Assembly (NCBI GenBank): GCA_965247255.1
Contig: CBDFGS010000010.1
Location: 465,114-529,113, forward strand
Origin: CBDFGS01 sp965247255
GTDB lineage: Bacteria; Chloroflexota; Dehalococcoidia; Lucifugimonadales; CAUZJF01
Length of the DNA stretch: 64,000 nt
Direction of reading: 5' to 3'
In this document: positions 45,163 to 55,758 of the stretch, one piece after another
Numbering within the stretch: position 1 is the first letter of the stretch
How the letters are laid out: every line of letters begins with the position of its first letter
The notes under the pieces: model-generated
Database searches by the model: none
Told to the model about the DNA's origin: nothing
The model's input: the letters and a program-made list of their open reading frames with translations, nothing else
Position numbers and translations under genes: made by a program

Positions 45163-48100
45163 ATGCCTATCATTGATGCCCAGGACGCCACCGACGTCGA
45201 CGAGCAAATTAGCCGTATCTTCCAGGCGGAGGCCGAGCAGCGAGCGGCTGAGATTCGGCGGCTGTTCGTCGAGAAGCTGGACTTCGAGCCCGCCAGCGGC
45301 GCGGTGAGTCTGGAGGGTGCCAGGAAAGGCGCAGTCTTGCCGGACGAAGCCGAGCGAGTCGCCCGTATGGACTCGGTGAACGTGGTCTACGTGCCCTTGA
45401 ACGTGCCCGACACTGATCGGGTCCGCAACGGCGAGGCCGCGGAGGCTGCCCGGCTTGTGTCCGAGCGGCTGGCTGGAGACCTCCTGCTGGTCATGACTAA
45501 CACTTCGGGCAGCCAGCTTCACGTCATTCTTCCTAAGTTCGAAGGCACCAGGCCGAATCTTCGGCGCATGATTGTTGAGCGCGACCTGGAGCGCCGGACG
45601 GCAGTCCAGCAACTCTCCAACATCTACTGGCGATGGAAAGAGTCGAAGAACATCGCTCAGGCGCTGGATTCGGCGTTTGACGTAGAGGCTGTGACGAGGC
45701 GTTTCTTCGAGGAGTATGGGCGTATCTTCGACCAAGTGATTGACAAAGTAAGGGGCTTCGGCCGGGACGAGGGCGGGCAGGAGGCCAAGAAGCTCTTCGT
45801 GCAGACGATGTTCAACCGGCTGATGTTCATATACTTTCTCTCACGCAAAGGCTGGCTCGCCTTCGACGGTGATAAAGACTATCTCAACGCCCTATGGCGG
45901 GACTACCCCGCCCGGTCCGAGGAAAAGAACTTCTACAACGATCGGCTCAAGCCACTCTTTTTCGCTGGACTGAACAACTACCGCTCCACAGAGTTGACCA
46001 GCGACCCGCTACGGGTGGTCATCGGTGACGTGCCGTTCTTGAACGGCGGGCTGTTCGACCAGGCCGAGAATGACCTGCGGAACGACGTTGTCGTTCCCAA
46101 CGAAGCCGTTGAGCCCATCCTGAGAGAGCTATTCGACCGGTTCAATTTCACAGTGATGGAATCCACCCCATTCGATATCGAAGTTGCTGTGGACCCCGAG
46201 ATGTTGGGGAAGGTATTTGAGGAGCTGGTCACCGGCAGGCACGAGACTGGCTCTTACTACACGCCTCGCCCAGTGGTCGCGTTCATGTGCCGCGAAGCTC
46301 TGAAGGGCTACCTAGAAGCTGAAGACACGCGGGCCCCGGCCGACGTAATCCGCGCCTTCGTGGACAGCTATGATACGTCGGGACTAACCATGAGCACGGC
46401 TCCGCGCCTTGCGGCCGCACTGGAAAAGGTTACGGTAGTGGACCCGGCTTGCGGCTCCGGCGCATATCTGCTGGGCATGATGCACGAGCTGGTCGAGCTG
46501 CAGACGGCTCTCTACAGTGACCAGCTCGGCCACGAGCCGAAGGACCTTTACGGCCTCAAGCTTCAGATCATCGAACGCAGCCTCTACGGAGTCGACATTG
46601 ACCCCTTCGCTGTGAACATCGCTATGCTGCGCCTCTGGCTCTCTCTAGCCATCGACTATGAAGGCCCCACGCCCGAGCCGCTACCTAATCTGGACTTCAA
46701 GATCGTCTGTGGCGACAGTCTGATGGGCCCCGACCCCAGCCCCGAGAATGTTGGCGAAATGTTCCGTCGTGTCGCCCATAACAAGGCCCACACAATCGCG
46801 ACACTCAAGGCCAAACACATGAGAGCGGTCGGGTCGGAAAAAGCCACTCTAAAGAGCGCGATCGAAAAAACGTACGAGGATTTGAAAACGGCTTTGGGTG
46901 GTAGTCAAGCTCCCGCTGGGGCGGTTGACTGGAGAGTCGAATTTGCGGAGGTAGTTGATCAGAACGGGGGATTCGACATCGCCATCGCGAATCCTCCATA
47001 CGTGCGGGCCGATGCTCAGTTCAAGCATCTCGCGACAGACGAAGAGGTCCGCCTAGCGGCTATTTCGCGGTGGAAGGGATATCGTAGGACACTACGTGGC
47101 AGCGGAGTCTATAAGACCTTGTATGAGAAGTGGGACTTATACATCCCTTTTCTCGAAAGGTCCTATCAACTCCTCAGGGAGACTGGCGAGATGGCGTTCA
47201 TCATCTCCGACGCATACAACGTAGCAAAGTACGCTCATCGGTCTCATCAGTTCTTTGTCCAGGCGACCAGCATCAAGAGGATTGACTTCTGCTCGGATAT
47301 TCCTTTTCCGAGCTGGCGTGGCTAACACCATCGTTCACTTCGGCAGGAGAATGTCTCCGCCACGGTTTGGCCCTCTCCGATTCAGGCGATGGGGAAACAG
47401 CCCTGAAGACTTCGAGAGGCACTCCGAGCGACTACCTACTCAGACACAGTCTGACCTCGGCTCCAATGTCTTCAGGCCGAGGCTTCCTACGGTCAAGCCC
47501 GCGACCGTCCCCGCCGTTCCTCTGGTCAACATCTGCTACGTCAGCTATGGTCTACGGGCGAATGCCGATGATCGTTTGGAAAGGCGAATTCGTGACCCAA
47601 GACCTCGTATCCAATACCCAAGACGACATACATTCCAAACCCTTCGTAGAAGGGAAGGATCTCAACCGCTGGCGACCCGAAAGGGTTAGGTATCTCGAAT
47701 GGGGTACCTCAAGAGCGCCTCGGAAGTTCGCTCGGCCCACGTTTCCGCAGCTCTATCCTGTTCCTGAAAAGTTGATCGCGCTTGTTGTAGCCACATCCGG
47801 TCCTCCAGTCATTTACGACGATCGCGGCTTAATCACAACCCACACTTCGTGTGTGTTTGTTCCCTGGCATCATCTGCGAGGCGTGCGGAACAGGTCAATC
47901 AAGAAGACTGCGAGCTACATTGACGAAGCGTTTCGCAGGACGAGCACTCAAGGGTTCGGCTCAAGAGAAGAACGGGAGGCTACGTCGGAGAAGTTCGACC
48001 TGAAGTACGTTCTTGCAATCATGAACTCGGAATACAGCGCAGCTTGGCTTCACGACCAGCGCCGCAGCAAGAACCACGTGTATCCAGATGACTGGAAGAA

Positions 48101-48263
48101 TCTGCCGATTCCGGAGGTACAAGTTGGCCGACAGATTGAGATAGCGAAGGTGGTTGATGAAGTCTTCGCAGTGCTGGATTCGGCGCCACTTGAGGACAGG
48201 TTTCGTGACCATATTCGCAGACTCGAAAGTCAGATCAACGCTGCCGTCGAGCGTCTGTACTAA
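45163..48263 (+). pseudogene. Eco57I-type DNA methyltransferase with two frameshifts
   Basis: Three successive frames (45163-about 47310, about 47310-47575, about 47575-48263) together give one long methyltransferase. Motif I PACGSGAYLLGMMHEL (about residue 425) and catalytic NPPY (about residue 611, IAIANPPYVRADAQF) define an N6-adenine methyltransferase. The N-terminal helical region (about 1-390) is shared with type IIG/BREX-like enzymes. The C-terminal recognition region contains FVEGKDLNRW, IYDDRGLITTHTSC and NHVYPDDWKNLPIP. Two +1 shifts in 270 bp may be decay or sequencing error. The stop TAA abuts the ATG of the helicase gene, so the two are one operon. Confidence 0.85.
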
Positions 48264-51200
48264 ATGATGAACATCCTCCACGCTACAACGGACCCATCGC
48301 TGCTCGACCGGCTGAAACAGATGCTCGGTAGCTCGGACCGGGCCGACATCGCCGTGGGGTATTTCTTCATCAGCGGTTTCGACGCAATTGCTGACGACCT
48401 TAGCCGGCTCGACGAGGTCCGTATTCTGGTGGGCCGTACGGACCGTCACATTCTTGAGGAAGTGGCCGCCGGACTCCAACAGGCCGAGGCGCTGCTACAG
48501 AGGATTGAAGCCGACTCTATAGTGAGACGCAGCCAGCGCGCGGAGTTCGCGCAACAGGCTGTGTCCCATATCGCCGAGGGAGTCTCCGAGCTTCGGCAAA
48601 CAGAGGGCTCGGAGGACTCGGTCAGCCGACTTCGCGAACTCGTGGCTACCCGGAAGGTCGTGGTAAAGGCGTACCTCCGGAGTCCTCTTCACGCGAAAGC
48701 CTATCTGTGCTGGTACGACGGCCACGCCGAACCGGGGGCCGCCATCGTCGGCTCTTCCAACTTCACGTTGGCCGGTTTCGCCGGTAACACCGAGCTTAAC
48801 GTCCGGGTCACGGGCGACGCTGAGATGGCGGAGCTCAAACGGTGGTTCGACGACTTGTGGGCAGACGCACAAGACATCAGTGACGACCTCGTTCTCCAGC
48901 TCGACAGGTCGTGGGTACTGGCCAAGACGCCGCCCTACCACGTATATCTGAAGGCACTCTACGAGCTCTATCGAGACGAAATAGGCGGGGGAGGCCCGCT
49001 GCCCCTCCCTCCCCGTGACGTCGAGCTGGCCAACTTCCAGATTGACGCTGTCGGCCGGGCCCTGTGGATGATTGACACATACGGGGGCTGCTATGTTGGT
49101 GATGTTGTCGGTCTAGGCAAGACATTCGTAGGAGCTGAAATCCTACGCCAGCTCCGCCTCACCTACCCCAACGACGGGGACCCGCTGATCGTATGTCCCG
49201 CAGGCCTCAAGCCTATGTGGGAACGAGCCAACGAGGTGTTCGGGTTGGGAGCCGCAGTAGTCTCACAGAGTGTTATCACCTCAGCGGTAGATGCTGTTTT
49301 CGACGAAGAACTAGGGCGCTACGTAGACGCTGAGGTGGAAGGGCGGGGCATCGTTCTTGATCAAGAGTTTCCCAATCGTGGACCTGTGCTTGTAGACGAA
49401 GCCCACAATTTCAGGAATGTGAACAAAAGGCACATCGGTCTGAGAAACTACCTGGAGCGTAGGGATCACAAGGTGGTGCTAGTTAGCGCCACTCCGCAAA
49501 ACCTTGGGCCGCGTGATATCTACCGTCAACTCCGCCTTTTCCTGGACGAGACCGACCACGGAATGAGAATAGAGCCTCTGCGATTAGAGGACTATTTCCG
49601 CGCCGCTGAGGAATGGCACAGGTATCGAGCCGACTATGAGAATTATGAGGCTGAGTTCAAGGCATGGCAGAAGGTCGGCTCGAAGGGCGCTCCTCCACTC
49701 TCGCCGGCGAAACCTTCCGTTCCCAAGGCTGATATCGAGCGGCTCCTGTCCCAGGTCCTCATTCGCCGGCGGCGCAAGGACATTAGAGAGCTGTACGGGG
49801 ACACGGCCGAGATAAACGGGAAGCCCGTGCGATTCCCCGACCCCGAACTGGACAATCTGGAATATCGACTGGATCGAGTTTACGCCAAGGCCGGTGAGTA
49901 TTCAGACCTCGCGAGGCAGCTTCGGCAGCACCAAGCCGCTCGGTACAGGCTGACCGATTACATCAACGATGACGCCAAGGACAAGCCGGAATTCCGCGAC
50001 CTGTGGCGCGCGCGCAACCGCATCGCCCGGCTAATGGGAGCACTCCTGTTCAAGCGCCTGGAGTCGAGCATCGAGGCGTTCCGCGCCACGCTTCGATCCC
50101 TGATGCAGAGCAACCGCAATTTCCGCGAGGCGCTGGTGAGTGATTTCGTACCCATCGGCGGAACGGCTACCAGACTGCTTTCTGGCGGCGCCTTCGACAC
50201 GGACGAGCTTCTCGAAGTCCTCCAGCAGGAGGAAGACAAGAGGAGGACAGTAGGCGCGGACAAGGACAAACTGGTGCACTCCACGGGCGATTTCGATGTG
50301 GACCGCTGGATTGAAGACTTGGACGCCGATTATGCTCTTCTGAACGACATCGCCAGCCGAGTCGCGGACATTGGACCGAAGGACGACGACAAGCTCCAAA
50401 CCCTTCGACGCTTTCTCGCCCGGAAGGACGTGAGAGCCGGCAAGCTGATCATCTTCTCCGAGGCAGAGACAACTGTCGAGTACCTGTTTGAGCAGCTAAA
50501 TCCAGGGGGGAGGGACCCCACCATAGCCCGCCTTTCGGGCAATACTCGCGGCAGCCTGGAGGCTATCGTTAAGCGATTCTCCCCCACCTGGAACCTCCGA
50601 AATAACGAAGCAAGGCCGGGTCCCGAAATCCGCGTCCTCATCGCTACGGATATAGTGTCCGAAGGCCAGAACCTCCAGGACTGCGCCCGCGTGCTGAACT
50701 ACGACCTCCACTGGAACCCCGTGCGTCTTGTGCAGCGGTTCGGGCGAGTCGACCGCATCGGCACGGAATACGCCGTTATCCATCTGCACAACATGTGGCC
50801 GGACCTGGACGTGGACGCCGGTCTGGCTCTGACCGAACGGCTACTCAATCGGATTCAGGCGTTCCACGACCTCATCGGACTGGACAGCAGGCTGCTGTCC
50901 GACAGCGAGCGGTTGAACACACGGGCGATGTACCGGATATACAGGGAAAAGAAGATGCCTGAGGTCGACGACGGCCTAGACGAGGTCGCCGCCCACCAGC
51001 GGGCAATTGGCCTACTTCAACGCATCCAAGACGATGACCCCGAACTCTGGGATACGATTACCGACCTTCCAGATGGCATTCGGTCAGCTTTGAGCGTGGA
51101 CTCTGAAGAGTCCTTGGATGTCGAAGATACCACAGACGCGACGCAGTTTACGCAGGGAGTGCTTCGAATCGACGGCTCTCAAATGCCTTTGATTTCCCCA

Positions 51201-51782
51201 GCCAGCCAGCCGAAGGAAAGCACTCCCTTCGACGACCCGCACCCGGGAGAGACGCTGGTATTACTTAGGTCGGGCGACGTGGCCAGCTGTTATGCCGTTG
51301 GAGACGATCTCGAACCACGTTCAATAACGCCGGCACAATTCATCGCTGCGGCGGAATGTGAGCCACAAATCCCAGCTGCGCCATTGCCAGAAGCGACGAA
51401 CGAACGCGTGATGGCTGCCTTCGAGAGGTTCAAGGAGGAGTCAAGGCGCACTCTAGGCAAAGCCCGCCGCCCAGGGGCCGACACACGCGTCCGTCGTTAC
51501 CTATCGAAGCAGCTCAATATCGCGAGGCAGCAAGTCATCGACGATGCGGACGCGCTACGCCAACTCGACGTGCTCCGGCAGATATTCCTCGATAGCGTTC
51601 CTCCACAAGTCGAAGCCGGATTGCGGGACATTAGAGAACTTAGACTTGAGGGCCAGATACTCGTCCGCCGCCTACAGGCCCTCCGTGAGCGATATCGCCT
51701 CAACCCGCCCGAAGACGATGACGACGCCGGCCGCGTCGAGCCGCGGGTGGTTCGCATCGTGTGCTCGGATGGGTTGGTCTAG
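48264..51782 (+). CDS. PLD-domain SNF2-type helicase/nuclease
   Basis: 1172 residues. The N-terminal phospholipase D-like domain has the HKD-type motif HAKAYLCWYDG and GSSNFTLAGF (about residues 133-162). The SNF2/DEAH helicase core has Walker A VGLGKTFVGAEIL (about 281), LVDEAHNFR (about 373), and the C-terminal helicase motifs IATDIVSEGQNLQD and QRFGRVDRIG (about 797-830). A helical C-terminal region (about 1030-1150) follows. It is fully open. PLD-helicases paired with adenine methyltransferases are found in DISARM-like and related defence loci, so a role in restricting foreign DNA is likely, with the adjacent methyltransferase marking self. Confidence 0.88.
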   Translation: MMNILHATTDPSLLDRLKQMLGSSDRADIAVGYFFISGFDAIADDLSRLDEVRILVGRTDRHILEEVAAGLQQAEALLQRIEADSIVRRSQRAEFAQQAVSHIAEGVSELRQTEGSEDSVSRLRELVATRKVVVKAYLRSPLHAKAYLCWYDGHAEPGAAIVGSSNFTLAGFAGNTELNVRVTGDAEMAELKRWFDDLWADAQDISDDLVLQLDRSWVLAKTPPYHVYLKALYELYRDEIGGGGPLPLPPRDVELANFQIDAVGRALWMIDTYGGCYVGDVVGLGKTFVGAEILRQLRLTYPNDGDPLIVCPAGLKPMWERANEVFGLGAAVVSQSVITSAVDAVFDEELGRYVDAEVEGRGIVLDQEFPNRGPVLVDEAHNFRNVNKRHIGLRNYLERRDHKVVLVSATPQNLGPRDIYRQLRLFLDETDHGMRIEPLRLEDYFRAAEEWHRYRADYENYEAEFKAWQKVGSKGAPPLSPAKPSVPKADIERLLSQVLIRRRRKDIRELYGDTAEINGKPVRFPDPELDNLEYRLDRVYAKAGEYSDLARQLRQHQAARYRLTDYINDDAKDKPEFRDLWRARNRIARLMGALLFKRLESSIEAFRATLRSLMQSNRNFREALVSDFVPIGGTATRLLSGGAFDTDELLEVLQQEEDKRRTVGADKDKLVHSTGDFDVDRWIEDLDADYALLNDIASRVADIGPKDDDKLQTLRRFLARKDVRAGKLIIFSEAETTVEYLFEQLNPGGRDPTIARLSGNTRGSLEAIVKRFSPTWNLRNNEARPGPEIRVLIATDIVSEGQNLQDCARVLNYDLHWNPVRLVQRFGRVDRIGTEYAVIHLHNMWPDLDVDAGLALTERLLNRIQAFHDLIGLDSRLLSDSERLNTRAMYRIYREKKMPEVDDGLDEVAAHQRAIGLLQRIQDDDPELWDTITDLPDGIRSALSVDSEESLDVEDTTDATQFTQGVLRIDGSQMPLISPASQPKESTPFDDPHPGETLVLLRSGDVASCYAVGDDLEPRSITPAQFIAAAECEPQIPAAPLPEATNERVMAAFERFKEESRRTLGKARRPGADTRVRRYLSKQLNIARQQVIDDADALRQLDVLRQIFLDSVPPQVEAGLRDIRELRLEGQILVRRLQALRERYRLNPPEDDDDAGRVEPRVVRIVCSDGLV

Positions 51783-52083
51783 TTCAGGCCGTCTCGACCG
51801 TAAGAGGCCTGACGTCGTTCTCGTACCTCTCAGTTACCCGGCCCTTACAGCATCTCCCGCATGGACGTAAAAGTGATCGCGCAAACGGAGCGACTCTCCT
51901 GAACCTAGCAGCGGTGCAAGCGAGCGTCCTTTGACTGCATCACCAGACGGGCGCGGGGTAACCTCACACCGAGGCCGACCACACCGAATCTGACATGCTG
52001 CACGCACTATCTCCCAAGTAAGTAGGCGGCGAGGCTACACCGTGAGCGCCGGGCGCGAGATAGAGGGGGAGCCAGCGGAGAAG
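51783..52083. other. Intergenic stretch
   Basis: About 300 bp between the convergent helicase and NHL genes. No gene, repeat or clear terminator was seen. Confidence 0.5.
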
Positions 52084-53139
52084 TTACATATTCGTCGCGA
52101 GGGTCTCGGCCCTGAAGGGAGGTATTATCTGGTCTCGTTCCAGTGCGTACGCTTCCTTCTGGTATATCTGGAACCTGGAGCGCCCGTGGTCGGCCACGTA
52201 CATGCGGCCGTGGCCGTCTACCCTGACCGACCAGGGCTCGTCGAACAGCTTCTCCAGCTCCAGGCTCCCGCTTTCACGCAGCCGGAGCGCCCTCGCGGTC
52301 GCCGTATTCATCCGCCTGAGACGCGATCTGGACATCGTCGCGTCGCCCAGGAACTTCTGGACGAACCGGCCCTCGGGAGCGAAGAGCTGGACGCGGTTGT
52401 TGCCCCAGTCGCACACGTATATGTCGCCGTCCTCATCGACGGCGACGCCCGCGGGCCGGCTCAGCTGGCCGTCCCTTGGACCCGACTCGCCGAACTTGAA
52501 GACGAAAACCCCTTCGGCGGTGAACCTCTGTATGCGGTCGTTTCTCCAGTCGGCTACGTAGACGTCGTCCTCGTCGTCGACGGCGATGCCCCAGGGCATG
52601 TTGAACTCGCCGTCTCCGACGCCGGGGCTCCCCCAGTTCAACACAAACACGCCGTCCTTGGTGAACTTCTGTACCCGGTGATTGCGCGTGTCGGCCACGT
52701 ATATGTTCTGATCGGAGTCGAACGCGATCCCCGACGGGGAGTCCAGCTGTCCATCCTCGCTCCCGTGCTCACCCCACTTGGCCACGAACTCGCCGTACCG
52801 GTCCCAGACCGAGATGCGGTGGCAACCGTCGTCCGAGACGTAGAGGTTCTCGTCGCTATCCGCGATCATCTGGACCGGCGACATAAGCTGGCCGTCCGGG
52901 ACGGGGAAGGTGTAGGAGTAGCTGTGCTCTGGCTTGCCGAACCGAGGCAGGTCATCGTCCTCGAAGTTCAGGAGCACTATAGGCCCTGCTACCTGCCTCT
53001 CATTGTTATGGTGGCAAAGCGCATACAGGCGCCCCTCCTGTCCAAAGGCGATGTCCAACGGCAACCGGAGATTCTGGCCGTAGCCAATCGTCTTGACGTA
53101 GGGGAACCCAGCCCTCAAAAGGGCGTATGGCTTGGCCAT
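52084..53139 (-). CDS. NHL-repeat beta-propeller protein
   Basis: 351 residues made of about six NHL blades with the recurring pattern PxGIAxDxxxNIYVADTRNHRVQKF (for example LDSPSGIAFDSDQNIYVADT and FNMPWGIAVDDEDDVYVADW). No signal peptide or catalytic domain is visible. Such propellers act as binding or lyase scaffolds; substrate unknown. It stands upstream of, and in the same direction as, the interrupted DUF1800 gene. Confidence 0.9.
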   Translation of the reverse strand: MAKPYALLRAGFPYVKTIGYGQNLRLPLDIAFGQEGRLYALCHHNNERQVAGPIVLLNFEDDDLPRFGKPEHSYSYTFPVPDGQLMSPVQMIADSDENLYVSDDGCHRISVWDRYGEFVAKWGEHGSEDGQLDSPSGIAFDSDQNIYVADTRNHRVQKFTKDGVFVLNWGSPGVGDGEFNMPWGIAVDDEDDVYVADWRNDRIQRFTAEGVFVFKFGESGPRDGQLSRPAGVAVDEDGDIYVCDWGNNRVQLFAPEGRFVQKFLGDATMSRSRLRRMNTATARALRLRESGSLELEKLFDEPWSVRVDGHGRMYVADHGRSRFQIYQKEAYALERDQIIPPFRAETLATNM

Positions 53140-54277
53140 GTGTGTCGCATCGGCGAAGCTTGAATCGTAGCAGGCATAGGCCTACGCCAGTTGCGTTTGG
53201 CTCACCCGAACTGGTACTCCCGCGTCGACGCGATAAGCTGCAGCATTCTGACGACACGGCGCTTCTGTTTCTCTCGCCCCGAGCCGCCGTTGAAGTCGAG
53301 GGGGCCGCCGGACTCTGCGTGTTGTACAAGAGTGTCGCGAGTGTCAGCGCCAACACGGACGGGGCCGGCCAGCTCCAGGGCCTTGTCCACGAACTCATCC
53401 GGCGCGACTGGAGAAGCGGCGGCTAGCCGGTCCACGATGTCCTGGACCCCGGGCGACGTCTCATCGGACAGCTCCTCGACGGCAAAGTCTACCCTGCGCG
53501 AGAGCCGCCCGCCGTCGATCCATTCCGGCCCGGTCCTCCACCCTTCGACCGTTTCCGGCGTCATCAGGGACTGCCCCATGCCGTGAAAGGCGATGAGATT
53601 TCGCATGTTGTGGATTCCCGGTTCCCGGCACGTCCCGGTCAGCTTGAGCACGCCCATGACCAGCTCAATGGGGCTCTTCACCCGTTGGAACTGCGCTTCC
53701 TTGAAGAAGTCCGAAAGGAACAGGGCTTGCAGCATCGGGCGGATGCGACCGCCGGACTCGAAGTAAGCCTTCACCAGGGTATCGATCGCTTCGGGGTCCC
53801 GCGGAGGAATCTCGTTCCAGGAAGCGACTGCTGGCTCGTCGGCGACGAAGAAAGTGTACAGCTGCCTCGCGATAAAGCGGGCGGTGGCCGGTTGCCTGAC
53901 GATGATTTCCACGACGTCCTCGCCGTTGAAGCGCCCGGTCTCCCCCAAAAACGACTTCGGTCCGTCGTCGTGGGCGTGGCCGCGAAACGCGAAGGCCGAG
54001 GGGAATCTGTCGTTGCTGACACCCGGCGTCGGCGTCAAGAACGTCCAGCCGGTGAAGGCCCCCGTCGAGGCCTTTACGTCCTCTTCGGTGTAGTTGCCAA
54101 CGCCCATCGAAAACAGCTCGAGCAGCTCGCGCCCGTAGTTTTCGTTGGGCTCCTCTTCAAAGTTCTCGTTGTTGTCCAGCCAGAAGATCATCGCAGGGTC
54201 TTTGGACAGCTCGCACAGAATAGTGCGGATGTCAATTAGGCAGACGCGGCGGAGCATTTCGATCTGCTCCTGCGAGG

Positions 54278-54408
54278 CTAGTGGTCCAACATCCTAGTAT
54301 TGAAGGGTTCTGAGGTTACGGCTTGGTAGGGGCGGGTTTGAAACCCGCCCTGTCGTCGTAGCACGCCAATCTCGGCTACCCATCATTTCAAAGATTTCGG
54401 TCTACTAG
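54278..54408 (+). mobile_element. 131-bp MITE, copy 3
   Basis: Same sequence as copy 1 by eye, including the central GGGCGGGTTT-G-AAACCCGCCC palindrome. It forms the left arm of the compound element. Confidence 0.88.
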
Positions 54409-54490
54409 GGCGTTAGGGGTTGAGCACTACGGTGCGGCCGTTACATTCGAGAGCACGGAACCTCACGCTCATCATGACAGACTCCCAACG

Positions 54491-54796
54491 GTGAACTTCT
54501 ATAACAAAAAGTTAGAAAAAGTCAAGTTGGGTGTCGAAGTCCGGCGCTCATCTGCGAACACACAACGATTCACGAATCGCCCACACGAGCTAATCAACAA
54601 CCTCTTCGGATGCAGGTACGGCTTTGGCCGACACTTCCTCATTGGCCTATTCGAGACTGTGGGCGAGGCGGCGATCTCATCAGCCTTGCGGGAAGTGTAC
54701 CTGCAAATTTTGGCTGCTCCTGATCCGACCGAGGAGGAAGTATATCGGACATTTCTGAAATACGTGCCGCCAAGCCTAGTAGACCGAAATCTTTGA
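54491..54796 (+). CDS. Passenger ORF of the compound element, unknown
   Basis: 101 residues: a basic start (MNFYNKKLEKVKLGVEVRRS) then HELINNLFGCRYGFGRHFLI and a helical C-terminus. The last seven codons and the stop come from the inverted MITE copy (PSLVDRNL, the same ending that the MITE imposes on the broken methyltransferase). It may therefore be a captured and truncated host gene. No family is recognised; no strong ribosome binding site. Confidence 0.4.
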   Translation: MNFYNKKLEKVKLGVEVRRSSANTQRFTNRPHELINNLFGCRYGFGRHFLIGLFETVGEAAISSALREVYLQILAAPDPTEEEVYRTFLKYVPPSLVDRNL

Positions 54797-54906
54797 AATG
54801 ATGGGTAGCCGAGATTGGCGTGCTACGACGACAGGGCGGGTTTCAAACCCGCCCCTACCAAGCCGTAACCTCAGAACCCTTCAATACTAGGATGTTGGAC
54901 CACTAG
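54776..54906 (-). mobile_element. 131-bp MITE, copy 4 (inverted)
   Basis: Reverse complement of copy 3, CTAG at both ends. It is the right arm of the compound element and supplies the stop codon of the passenger ORF. Confidence 0.88.
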
Positions 54907-55302
54907 GGCGTGGCCGGACTTCTTCTGCGAAGTGGGGAAGAGCTGGTGCCAGAAGATGACCATCTTCTCTTGCAGGGGACGCCGCGTGTTGAGTATGCGG
55001 TGCCTCCACCTGGTGGCCGGGCCGCCTTTGGTCGAGTAGTAGCGTCTGAGGACGTCCTCTTCAACCTCAGGGGAGCGCTCCGGATGTATCAGGTCGTCGA
55101 CAATCTCCTCGTAGCTCTTCGCAGCGTAGGCTTCAAGCTCGTCCCGCCTCGCTCCGAATCCGGCGCGGCGCAGCAGGTGTGCTACCAGAGAGATGTCGGT
55201 CGGCATCGCTCACTCCTTGGGGCGTCCGCTCTCCCGACTCTGAGTCGATTGAACCATCGAGGTTTCCGAGTGTCAAGGCTATTGCGTGCGGCCGGATCGT
55301 AG

Positions 55303-55324
55303 GGGCGGCCCCGCGTGGCCGCCC
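55303..55324. terminator. Palindromic GC hairpin in the intergenic region
   Basis: GGGCGGCC-CCGCGT-GGCCGCCC, an 8-bp perfect stem without a T-run. It lies upstream of the DUF1800 gene and downstream of the small membrane ORFs, so it may act as a transcription boundary or be an intergenic repeat remnant. Confidence 0.4.
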
Positions 55325-55366
55325 AACCCGCCCCTGCTTCGAACAGCCGGTTAGCCCACGAGGTCG

Positions 55367-55456
55367 CTATCCGAAGCTGTCCTTGCGAGAGATAGCCCAA
55401 AAGAGGACTGCAAGCAACAGAAGCAGGAAGATGAGCAGTAAGATGAGACCGGCCAT
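55367..55456 (-). CDS. 29-residue single-helix membrane peptide
   Basis: MAGLILLLIFLLLLLAVLFW followed by AISRKDSFG, a single transmembrane helix with a short basic tail, preceded by GGAG. It could be a genuine microprotein or the tail of a decayed transporter, given the fragment just upstream. Confidence 0.35.
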   Translation of the reverse strand: MAGLILLLIFLLLLLAVLFWAISRKDSFG

Positions 55457-55563
55457 TATCCCGGCTCCGGGTGACGCGTGTCCGACGACTCGCGACTCAC
55501 GATCAAGGACGAGGGGCGGTGGGCCGGCAGCAGCAGTCGCTCCAGATATTGGGCGTGCCGGCT

Positions 55564-55707
55564 CTAGTCCCCTCCTTCACTAGGCGCGGGCTGGGCCCCG
55601 GCCAGACCGCCGGCCACGACGAAGACGAGCACCCAGATTATTACTACCCGCCAGGGGTGTGCCGCGCTAGCCCGAGCCAGATTCTCGGTGGACAATGCGC
55701 TCATCAT
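55564..55707 (-). pseudogene. N-terminal fragment of an MMPL/RND-type transporter
   Basis: The frame reads MMSALSTENLARASAAHPWR then VVIIWVLVFVVAGGLAGAQP and stops after 47 residues. The sequence xLARASAxHPWRVVxxWVLV plus one helix is the usual start of MMPL-family exporters. The remaining 700 or more residues are absent, and the next gene downstream encodes only a single helix. Confidence 0.45.
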
Positions 55708-55758
55708 GAATCACGTCCTCCCCGGGGATGAATGGTCAATTACTTCAACATGCCTTTG

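Larger units (their letters stand above)
54278..54906. mobile_element. Compound element: two inverted MITE copies around a passenger ORF
   Basis: A forward 131-bp MITE (54278-54408) and an inverted one (54776-54906) bracket 367 bp. One CTAG on each outer side is the target duplication of the whole 629-bp block, since its removal restores the DUF1800 frame. This indicates that it moved as one unit. No transposase is inside. Confidence 0.85.
53202..55206 (-). pseudogene. DUF1800 protein interrupted by a compound MITE
   Basis: The pieces are 55206-54907 and 54281-53202 (one CTAG kept). Removing 625 bp gives an in-frame 459-residue protein reading TSQKKSGHALASQEQIEMLR across the junction. DUF1800 hallmarks: LLRRAGFGARRDELEAYAAKSYEEIVDDL at the start, MVIFWHQLFPTS, LCELSKDPAMIFWLDNNEN, NENYGRELLELFSMGVGNYTEEDV, and GIHNMRNLIAFHGMGQSLMTPETVEGW. 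The family is usually exported and paired with a DUF1501 partner; no partner is seen here. Function unknown. Confidence 0.88.

Noticed and set aside
52042..53163. A 373-codon plus-strand frame opposite the NHL protein
   Set aside because: The minus frame shows regular NHL blades; the plus frame is its Val/Leu-rich antisense.
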